A model generated the notes under the pieces. That model made no database searches and was not told the DNA's origin. It saw nothing but the letters and a program-made list of their open reading frames with translations. The position numbers were made by a program, and so were the translations under genes. Shown in pieces: positions 13,537 to 23,500 of a stretch of DNA of 64,000 nucleotides. Within the stretch, counting starts at the first letter, position 1, and every line of letters starts with the position of its first letter. The stretch covers positions 7,467,477-7,531,476 of the forward strand of contig NC_092035.1 of the NCBI RefSeq assembly GCF_042242105.1, read 5' to 3'. The DNA comes from Pempheris klunzingeri (lineage: Eukaryota; Chordata; Actinopteri; Acropomatiformes; Pempheridae).

Positions 13537-16500
13537 TGATTGGTCACGATTTAAAAGTCAGAGTGTAGCAGTGCAGCAGACTGTCGCCTGTGCTCCAGGT
13601 TGTAAAAACTGTCGTCCTGACAAACTGGTGAGTCACTGGACAAAGGTATTTACTGCCTTACAGTGATGTTACCATGACAACAAGTTTGAAATGTTAGCAG
13701 CGAGGCAGCAGAGACACCACAAATGAGCAAAACTACGTGAATTCTACACTGTGCTGTAGCACGACATCAATTCACTGGTTCCAACTTGGAATAATAACCC
13801 AACAGGAGTGTCCTTTTGTTGCTTATCTAGCGAATTAAATACTCAATTAATCTAATACAAAAGGGACAGGCCATGTAAACAGAGGGGCAAAATCTGACAC
13901 TGAAGAGTTTCTATTGTGATCGACTGAGGGGAACAGAAAGGCACGTTTGCTTGAAGTTGCTGCTCCTGCTCTTTATCCTGTGTAGTGGTGCTGATCTGAG
14001 AGCTCTGCTAAAATAACTTAGTCATGCTCCTGGTCTGACCTTGCCTCAGTCTCTCTACTGCCCTCCCATATTTTGTATTCTGAACAGGAACACCTTAAAA
14101 TACATGCTGCATGAGAATGAACATCATTTTCAGTAGTGAATAAGAACAAACTGTTCAAGCTGTTCAATACAAACTGATGCATATGTGAAAGAGGGAGACC
14201 TGGAACAGGTTATTACCATGAAAGGATACATGTGCACTCCCAGCTCTCCTCCCCCTTCTGCCACAGTCTCAATGATCTTTTTCATCACTTCGGCATGTCT
14301 GAAAGTAAACGTTACATCAATCTTTAATCATATAGCGCCAGTTCATAACAGCGTTATCTCAAGACGCTTTCCATAAACAGCAGGTCTAGACCAAACTCTT
14401 TAATTAGAGAGAGACCCAACGATTCAGGAATTCAACATTAAGGATTCAAGAATCCCCACATTTCAATACTGCTGTTTATTCTGCACCAGAGGCATCCCAG
14501 TAAATCCTAAAGCGGTCCCGTGATAATTCATAGATAGCCTGCCCCTGAGGGGTTAGTCAGGAAATCATTGCACCAGCTTGCACCAGTTCTCTGTGTTACA
14601 GCAGAGGGCTTCGAACAGCTACAGCCAGCAGAAATAGAAGAAAAGCATCTGTGACATTATGATACCTGTGTGGAATCATGTCAAAATGCTTTTCTTTACT
14701 TCACAGACATAATAGATATAAAATCCACAGTAATGATGGTGGAACTGCTCTTAAACCCCGCCTGCATGTGTGCACCTCAAGGCGGTTTGTCTTCCTCACC
14801 TGCAGGGGTGGACAGAGCACATGGCAGGTGGAGGAAGGTGGGGGTGGTTCTCAATGGTGACTGTCTTCTTCACGTGGTCCTGGCTGATGTCCTCATACAT
14901 CTGTTCTACAGTCAGTGGTTGCCTGTCCTGGAAAACAGCACAACACCTTGATGAGCTACGGGTTTATCTCTCAGTGCTGTGTGCCTGTCAGTCTGGTTTG
15001 GGATGAGTCTCTGCAGCTTTAAGCAAAATAATATCAACTCCACATTATTGGTTTCCCTGTTTATTTAATGTTTAATACTCTGCATCTGCCCGAAAATGTA
15101 GCAAGTGAACCGTCGGCTATAGAACACTAACTTTTCCACGCTGATAGAGCTTCAGACTTTTTAAAAAGAAACAGTTATGACGTCCCATTTTGCCCAGATA
15201 CATACTTCATCATATCCAAAGAGCCAGAGTCGGGGGGTCTGGTAGTATTTATCATATGTGATGTACAGGTCATATGTTCTAGTCTGAAGGATGGCATCTT
15301 CATTCCCAGGATCCACTTTGGTTTTAGTTTCTACCATCTTACTGGTGTCCAGGGTTGCCTAGACACAGGGAAGAAATGTAAAGTGGGGTCGCACTGACGA
15401 AAACAAAGATTAGACCACACAATAACGGACATGGTGGGAGGCTCGGAGCCGTCTACCTCATCTGTTTCCAACAAGCCACTTTCTTCGTACTCTGAAAAGA
15501 CAGCATGAATTAGTACAGGCTGTTTAAACGAAACCAAATGTCAGCTTGACTACTCCGAGGACAGGAGTACCATATGGATACCTTCCATATCTGCTGCTTC
15601 TCCATCTTCGTCCTCATCTTCATCATCATCACAACATGCTGCAGATGTGGCGTTCATATTCTTGTCCTAGGGGAATTTAAATGAAAAGAGACCCATTTAC
15701 AACTGCACGTCTCAACCACAGTCCAAACAAAATGGTCATAGTCTGATTTTAAAATTCTTAAAGAAAACTTTTGTGTTTTAAAACCTTTTTTTTTTTTTTT
15801 ACATAGTTTGGGTTCAAAATGAGGTTTTTGGTCTCAAACTCTTGAGAAAACTGTCCACTCTGTTCACCAGCTGCTCTCTAACTGTATCAGTCTGATGTTT
15901 GCTGCTGGGCAGGTAGTACAGTGACTGCAAAACAGCTGGCTGCAGTGAAACTGGACCAGAAAAGTAAAGTTGTAGCTGAACAAACTCAGTATAAAGCTAC
16001 ATAAAGCCAAGGGGAGCAGCTCACTGCCAGCTTTGGAGGACTTGTTGGGCTGTCGCTGCCTCAGTAGAGCTGCCAACACAGTGAAAGACCAACCCCACCC
16101 TGGACATCATCTGTTTGACCTGCTGCCCCCTGGGAGGCGCCTCGGCTCCATCACATCACAGACAAACAGACTCGAGAACAGCTTTGACCCCAGAGCCACA
16201 CAGTGAGTGACTATCAGCACTACAACACAACACTGCCTGTGTGTAGAATCCTCACTGCACTACTACTTTACTGGGCCACTGCAGTTTCAGCAAATGTACA
16301 GTATCTGAGCTGCTACTGCACTGCTTATATAAAAAAAAAAAAAAGAAACGTACTTTATTATTGTCCAGTGAAATTTCTTGTACAGCATCTGTGACTCCCA
16401 ACACACCTGCTCAAACACAAGTCAGAAGTTATTCTGCTCATCTTTAGAGACACTTTGACACATATCAAGGTCTTGCTAATAGATAAACACACACATATAT

Positions 16501-19500
16501 AGGTTTATGTAGCGTATGCTGTCTGACCTGAGTTGTGGTAAGTGTCCACCCAGCCCCCGTCTCCATCATCCTCCTCTATGATGGCTTCCAGCTCATCTGA
16601 ATACTCCATCTGTTTACAACGCTTGTAACAGGGAACTGCAAAGAGCACAGACACAGAGAGGTGAGGCTACACTGTACACTGCACGGTTCAACACAAGCTA
16701 CACACAAGGAGATACACATCTCAGCAAAGCTAGACTTTGGCTCTGAAATGAAATTAACATGAGATTTATTTTAATGAACAATGAATAAAGTTTAAATAAG
16801 CTATGAAAAGAAGCTGAATTCACATTAAAGTCTGATCTTTGAAAACATTCAGTAAAGGGGCTTTTAAAAGAAACATTTAAATGTCTCCATTCAACTAATC
16901 AATGCAGAGTAAAACAGAGTGAGTAGAACAGAGTTTAGCACTATTACATTTCACTTTTCATCAATTATGTGTCATGCCATTATATTCCCTTTCAAAATTC
17001 ATTCTCAGTTCTTTTTCATTCACGCTGTAATTTAAATTCTCAATGAAGCATTAAATAAACAACAGTTCCACATCCTACCATTGCGAGTCAGGAGAAACTG
17101 TTTATCCGGGGGCAAATACGGCTTCACCTTGACTTCTTCCCCAGTAGCCCTGAAGGAGACGGAATCACAAACATCATTAAACTAGTAAAACCCTGGTCCA
17201 AAATGTCTTTATTTACATCAGTTTTACATTTGATAAATTGCTGTTATAATTTTCTTTCATGCTTCCTTTAAAGGAGGAACACAAGCTGAGTGACTGACAT
17301 GGGAAGTGTCTTAGTGACAGAGGATTACACAGTGAAATACAAACAGGGATGTGGGTCATCAAACTTTTCCAATAACAGTGTTCATACAGTACCGTACAGT
17401 ACAGTATGTGTTTAGAATAAAAAATAACAACTCAACAATAAGTTAAGTCAATACTTTAATTTCTTTCTCAGTTGTTGAGAATGTGCCAAACGGTGACAGA
17501 CACAGTAAACGCTGTGATGCAACACAGCGGGTTTCTTCATGTGGAACATTCCACTGTACTGTGAAATATCCCAAGAACAGAGAAGTGAAGTCACCAGAGG
17601 TCAGCTGTTACTGTCAGAACACATGGTGTAAGGAATATTACAGTGTCAGCTGACAGCACTGACACTACTACTGACAGCGCTGACACTACTACCGACAGCG
17701 CTGACACTACTACTGACAGCACTGACACTACTACTGACAGCACTGACACTACTACTGACAGCACTGACACTACTACCCACAGCACTGACACTACTACTGA
17801 CAGTACTAGCAAAGCATATATTTAAGGGCTCGATCAGGCCTTAGACCAGCCCCTAGTTATGCTGCTATAGGCTCAGACTGCCGGGGGACTCCTATGGTGC
17901 ACTGAGCTCCTCTATTCTCTCTCCTCCTCTTCCTCTCCATCGTTATGTCTCATGTCAGTCAAATGTCTGCCTCTAACTTGCTATCTTCCCCGGAGCGTTT
18001 CTGTGCTTTCTCATCTCTCAGGTTCCTGTGGATCCTGTGGATCCTGGTCCTGGCCCTGCTGATGTGGTTCTCTGGTTCCTGCGGGTCCTGGTCCCGGTCC
18101 CGCTGATGTGGTTCTCTGGTTCCTGTGGATCCTGGTCCTGGTTCTGCTGATGTGGTTCCCTGGTTCGTATGGATCCTGGTCCTGGCCCCGCTGATGTGGT
18201 TCTCCACCAGCCAATGGATGTGCGTCTGTCCAAGGCTACAGCCTGTCCGTCCTTGGGAGCTGGATCTCTCCTTCACTGTGGTGCTCCCGGAGGTTTCTCT
18301 TTTCCCACTGGGTTTTTTGAGTTTTTCCTTCCCGAAGAAGGAGGGTCATAAAGGGCAGGTGATGCCTCGGACTGATCCATCGGACTGATCCACTGGCCTC
18401 ATCGACTGCTGGACTCTTTATTAGATTGCTTGTTTGCTTACACTTGTTTATTTCAGTGAACTTTGTAAAGCACTATGAGACACTCTGTTGTGATATTGGG
18501 CTATACAAATAAAATTGAATTGAATTGAATTGAATACTACCGACAGCACTGACACTACTACCGACAGTACTGACACTACTACCGACAGTACTGACACTAC
18601 TACCCACAGCACTGACACTACTACCCACAGCACTGACACTACTACTGACAGCACTGACACTACTACCGACAGTACTGACACTACTACCGACAGTACTGAC
18701 ACTACTACCCACAGCACTGACACTACTACCCACAGCACTGACACTACTACTGACAGCACTGACACTACTACCGACAGTACTGACACTACTACCGACAGTA
18801 CTGACACTACTACCGACAGTACTGACACTACTACCGACAGTACTGACACTACTACCGACAGTACTGACACTACTACCCACAGCACTGACACTACTACCCA
18901 CAGCACTGACACTACTACTGACAGCACTGACATTACTACCCACAGCACTGACACTACTACCGACAGTACTGACACTACTACCGACAGTACTGACACTACT
19001 ACTGACAGTACTGACACTACTACACTACTACTGACAGTACTGACATTACTACCGACAGTACTGACACTACTACTGACAGTACTGACACTACTACACTACT
19101 ACTGACAGTACTGACACTACTACCGACAGTACTGACACTACTACTGACAGTACTGACACTACTACACTACTACTGACAGTACTGACATTACTACCGACAG
19201 TACTGACACTACTACTGACAGTACTGACACTACTACACTACTACTGACAGTACTGACATTACTACCCACAGTACTGACACTACTACTGACAGTACTGACA
19301 TTACTACCCACAGTACTGACATTACTACTGACAGTACTGACTATTCTGACACCAGGTTTCTCTCCATAAAGCCCTTCTCTACTCCATGATCTGAATGAGT
19401 GTCACCTCTGTGGAGGTTCTTCAGTAAACCAGTGTGGATACTGTAGATCATGCTGCAGTGAGTGCTGCTGACTATGTGGAAGTTGATCTGTGATTTCCTT

Positions 19501-20119
19501 CCTGTAAGCACCATCTAAACATCAACCATGCCTGGAGTATTCACCATGAGGACAGTATATTTGTGACTCACCATTTCCATGTGGGACAGTGGTGAACCAA
19601 GTGATCTCCAGCCGCTACAAACTACAACATGAAAACAGAGGATTGGGTGTGAGCCCTACTTGAACAGACAGGTTATATTATTTGCAGTATTTACGTTAGA
19701 CAAGCTAATAAAACACATAATCTAAGTTTGGATTGAACGAGTATATCCTCACCTCCTCTGGTGTGATGACTCCAGTCTCTTTGAATTTCGATTCCTGTGA
19801 ATAACAGAACCAGACGGTGTCTCGTCAGGCTCACCACACTGTTAGTTTAAGCAGTAAACAGCTGTGCAAATGTATAGTGATGCCTGGACATTTCATTGGG
19901 TCCGTTAGCTTGTACAGAAGCAGTGCTTTACTAATGTGACGCATGTTACCGTGAGCTAGTGGACAGCACTGATCATCTGTTCATGTGTGGATGACAGTAG
20001 CTGTTAGCCAACACCTATCAACAAGCTAGCATGGATGACAAGTTTACCTTCAACACTGGAGTGAGAAACTCGGCCACTCCGAGAGCCGTGCCTTTCACTG
20101 TGTTTATCACGTTCTGCAT
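13380..20119 (-). CDS. atg3: Ubiquitin-like-conjugating enzyme ATG3
   Basis: ATG3 is the cytosolic E2-like enzyme that passes LC3/GABARAP (Atg8) proteins from ATG7 to phosphatidylethanolamine during autophagosome growth. Exons in transcript order are 20048-20119, 19753-19794, 19572-19621, 17079-17149, 16528-16635, 16354-16406, 15582-15666, 15457-15491, 15206-15358, 14800-14927, 14230-14298 and 13380-13461. They total 948 nt, 315 aa against 314 in human. The start [10 protein letters not shown], the segment HLVHHCPTW, the acidic flexible region (residues about 133-161), the [18 protein letters not shown] core and the C-terminus [14 protein letters not shown] are all present. The HPC motif puts the catalytic cysteine at 265. 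Intron 3 holds a minisatellite split by an L2-like element, and intron 10 holds an L2 tail next to the exon 11 acceptor. The gene is head-to-head with cars2. I see no coding damage. Confidence 0.97.
13506..13535. repeat. (GT)n microsatellite in the last atg3 intron
   Basis: About 15 uninterrupted GT units on plus (CA in the transcript). They lie about 45-75 nt upstream of the acceptor of the last atg3 exon (13461). Confidence 0.95.
14312..14462 (-). repeat. 3' tail of an L2/Maui-like retrotransposon
   Basis: Read on the minus strand, this matches the tail of the element ending at about 61509. Shared blocks are GTGGGGATTCTTGAATCC, TTAATGTTGAATTCCTGAAT, CGTTGGGTCTCTCTC, GACCTGCT...TTTAT and GGCGC...TAAAGATTGATG. 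Only the 3' untranslated end is present. It is in atg3 intron 10 in the same orientation as the gene, and its last bases are about 12 nt from the exon 11 splice acceptor at 14299-14300. Confidence 0.8.
17652..17815. repeat. 21-bp minisatellite, left block
   Basis: About eight tandem copies of a 21-bp unit close to GACACTACTACTGACAGCAC+T. Copies differ by single-base changes (ACTGAC/ACCGAC/ACCCAC and AGCACT/AGTACT). Together with the block starting at 18536 it forms one array, interrupted by a retrotransposon piece. It lies in atg3 intron 3. Reading the unit as codons gives a repeating seven-residue Ser/Thr/Asp pattern, but there is no sign that it is translated. Confidence 0.95.
17822..18535 (+). 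mobile_element. 3' end of an L2/Maui-like non-LTR retrotransposon
   Basis: The sequence GTTATGCTGCTATAGGCT, the block TTGCTATCTTCCCCGGAGC and the tandem GGTTCCTGTGGATCCTGG units (about four copies of a 44-bp unit, 18021-18206) are shared with the element at 60780-61000. The tail TTGTGATATTGGGCTATACA is followed by AATAAAATTGAATTGAATTG, a teleost L2-type 3' end with a short tandem terminus. No RT coding sequence is left. It sits exactly between the two minisatellite blocks. Confidence 0.75.
18536..19341. repeat. 21-bp minisatellite, right block, with 71-bp higher-order repeat
   Basis: About 800 bp of the same 21-bp unit as in the left block. From about 19010 to 19260 a unit enlarged by 8 bp (TACACTACTACTG junctions at 19021, 19092, 19163 and 19234) recurs every 71 bp, that is 29+21+21. 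The 8-bp insertion breaks the open frame, which argues against coding selection. The array is noncoding DNA of atg3 intron 3. Confidence 0.95.
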
Positions 20120-20508
20120 CTTGTACAGTTCCCCTCGAACGAAACGTGAGCTTATTCCAACACCGTCCTGCCCAAATTAGAGTTATTTTGACATGGCTCC
20201 TCAGGCAGAGTACCAGCAGGAGCAAATCACATGATACGCCTGGACACTTCCGGTATTCGGTTCTCGCGATAAGTGGGGAGGTCACAGGTACACATGTCAG
20301 GTGGTTACTATGGTGGCTGCGTCCACTTCCAATACAGTGATAATAATTGCGTAATATCGATTAGTAAAGGTGGTCTTCTGCATTTACAGACTGTTCGCTG
20401 TGCTCAATAGCCAGTCGCGTCGCTAGGGTAGCTAAGATAGGCTAAGATAGGCTAAGCTAGCAGAGCAGAGCGTATGCTGCTCCGCTCGGAGCGTCAGGGA
20501 GCGAGGCT
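20120..20508. promoter_or_regulatory. Putative bidirectional promoter, atg3/cars2
   Basis: Only 389 bp separate the two divergent start codons. The interval has no TATA box in an obvious place. It has an ETS/GABP-type CACTTCCGG (20245-20253), a TCTCGCGAT resembling the BANP/TCTCGCGA element (20262-20270), and an E-box-like TCACATGA (20227-20234) that loosely resembles a CLEAR site. Such elements are typical of housekeeping promoters that fire in both directions. An out-of-frame ATG at 20474 precedes the cars2 start. Function is inferred from position and motifs only. Confidence 0.65.
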
Positions 20509-23500
20509 ATGTGGAGGTGTTCCGTCAGGGTGCTGTCATGGGAGGCAAAGGTCGTCCGCGGGGTTTTCAGTCTCGGTGCAGTGGAGCCAGTCAGCACTGT
20601 CAAAGTGAGAGCACACGCCTCGTGTAGCGGTGCTTCAGGGAGGACATGGCTGAGACCCAGCGGCTCTGACACGGGTTTAAAGACCTTCAACAGCCTGAGC
20701 AAACAGAAGGAGCCTCTCATCGTGGCCAGGGAGGGAGTAGCTACTTGGTATGGAATCTCCCACTGTCATTCATATAATATAATATAATATTAGAAGCTCA
20801 CACAGTGTTGCATCTGCTGTGTCTCAGGTACAGCTGTGGACCCACCGTGTACGACCATGCCCACCTGGGCCATGCATGGTAACCTCTGGTAACTTCCTGT
20901 ACACACCAAACACTGTCAATGTTCCTGATCTAAACGGCTTCACGTGTGTCTGCCTGTCTCAGCTCGTATGTCAGGTTTGATATCCTGCAGAGGATCCTGA
21001 CCAGGCTTTTCGGGATCACTGTTATCCATGCCATGGTCATCACCGACATCGATGACAAAATCATCAAGAGGAGCTGGGAGGTAAGGTGTCACGGTGTTGG
21101 AGTCAGTCGTTCTTATGAGCCGCGCTTCATGTGTGCACCTTGTTTTCCAGGAGAATGTTTCCCCGAGCATCATATCCTCCATGTATGAGGATGACTTCAA
21201 GAGGGATATGCTGTCATTAAAGGTGAGTGAGGAGGTGATGTCTAGCAAAGCTGGTTCATTAAAGCCTGAGATCCAGTTTACTGACTACTCCCATCGCTGA
21301 TAGAAATGGTGTACTCATTTAGACGAGACTGTCTTAGCGTGTTAAAACATACACTTTGTAGTATAGAAACACAAGTCGCCAAGAAACTTTAGATGAAATC
21401 AGTGTTTTCTGTAACTGATCAGTCAGAAGTCCTGGTGCAGTGAAACAAGTGATTGTGCAGTAAATCTATAAACTTGTCTTTGCATGCTGTCATTGTTTCT
21501 GAGGTGATTCCTCCTGCAGTGTATTTAAGAGTCACTGAGAATGTGCATCACATTGTCACCTTTATTGAGGGGATCATCAAAAATGGACACGCTTATGCAA
21601 CAACGGAAGGTGAATATTTACTGTAGGTACTCTTGATTTACTCCTTTTATGAGTGATGTGCGCCTCCCTACAGTCGGTCAACATCTGGGAAACACCTTGC
21701 TTTGCAGGTGATGTGTATTTTGACATCCAGTCCATTGGTGACCGGTACGGCAAGTTTGGGGGGGCGGTGGAGTCTCAGGGAGAGCCTGGTAAGTGTTTCT
21801 GTCTGCTTGTGTCAGTGTCAGCCATTCTGTTAGATGATGAAGTGATGTCAGAGTTAAATAGGTATATTTCTCCAAACGGATGTGTTAAGTTTTAAGATAA
21901 GATCAACTTTCTTGATCCCGAAGGAATTACTTAAGATGCAAACTGTGAAGGAAACAGGGATACTAGATGGGCTGCATCTGCAGATTATTTCTCAATTAAT
22001 CATTTGATCTTTAAAACATTAGAAAACAGTAAAGTGTCCATCACAATATCGTAGAGCCCAGTAAGACTTCGTCAGATGTCCAAAACCCTCAATGTTCAGT
22101 TTATTATGATGGAATGTTTGCGTGAAAAAGGACAGGATCCTGCCCACGTTTCTGTATACGTTTCGTATAAATCTGAAACGTGTCTTTCTGAGAGCCGGTT
22201 TGTATTCAGCAGACTCTGTCAGCTTTATTGACCGCTAACAGCACACTTCTCCAGGCAGCCCAAGCAAACGAGACTCAAGAGATTTTGCTCTCTGGAAGCG
22301 GTCGAAACCTCAGGAGCCATTCTGGGAATCTCCGTGGGGCAGAGGAAGACCCGGCTGGCATATCGAATGCTCTACCATCGCTAGGTTTGGATTTACTGCT
22401 GATTTAGGCTGATACTATATGTGAGTCCATCCTTGGGCCTTAATGAGGATGCAGGTTCAACATAGCCAGACCTGCACGTAGGAAAGGCTTGACCAAGTTT
22501 ACTGTGAGCTCCTTTTTTAGATTAGAAGTATGAAAGGATTTCTGCACAATTGATTGTGTTCTTTATGATAGTTCTTACTGATGCTACTAAAACTAAAAGC
22601 CCAGCTTCAGCATCTGTTGTCTCTCTGGTGGTTTCAGCTCAGTGTTTGGGAGTCAGCTGGATATCCACTCTGGAGGTATTGACCTGGCCTTCCCTCACCA
22701 TGAGAATGAGATTGCTCAGAGTGAGGCCTATCACCAGTGTGGACAGTGGGCAAACTACTTCCTCCACTCAGGTAAATCCTGCATCCCTGCCTGCTTTTCT
22801 AATGCTCTAATAAATCAAGATAAATAAATATCATGTAGAGACTGCGACTCTGATTGTGATTCTGCTGAAAGCAGATCACCACATTACATCCTGTCAACCA
22901 CACCTGTATACAATTATAGATTATTAGGTATTATAAAATAATACTTCAGGTGCTTCCTGCTGACATAATTCCTTTCAAAGTCTCCACTGTACTGTCTCCA
23001 TTACTGTCATTTATGAATTGCCAATCCGTGTCCAATCAGTTTTGTCCACTTTCCTTCTCATCACGCTGCACAGTCACTGTGACTGTTCTGATGATCTGAT
23101 GATGTGGTCATGTACCGGTGGGAGGGGTGTGCTGTGGGGGCTGCACAGGTGCACTGGTTATTCTAGTGTGCTGATGGTGTCATCAACACATCAACAGATC
23201 CGTTACCACTAGTGTGTGTGTTAATGGAAAATGGAAGTGTGTCCTCAACTGTCCTCAGATCTGCTCATGTCAGTGACATGGCTTCCTCTCTAAGATCTAG
23301 TCTAATCTTGTTTTAGGTCACCTACATCTAAAGGGCAGTGCAGAGAAAATGTCTAAATCTTTAAAGAACTACGTCACCATCAAGGTACAGTTATTCCTCA
23401 CTTTTTTAGGAAGTGTCTTGTGAGAAGAAATACGCACAGCATCTCCCTGTTGTACGCTGAAGTTTGTGAGAATAATGATCTTTGTCTTTGTCTTACATCA

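Noticed and set aside
17959-18276. Overlapping minus-strand ORFs rich in Gly, Pro, Asp, Gln
   Set aside because: They come from the 44-bp tandem units in the L2 3' UTR, which keep more than one frame open.
18448-19105. Long ORFs on both strands (up to 191 codons) with repeated Ser/Thr/Asp or Val/Ser patterns
   Set aside because: They are open only because the minisatellite unit is 21 bp, a multiple of three. The 8-bp unit expansion breaks the frame, and the region is an intron of atg3.
17652-19341. CRISPR-like regular repeats
   Set aside because: The units are directly adjacent with no unique spacers, and the sequence is vertebrate.
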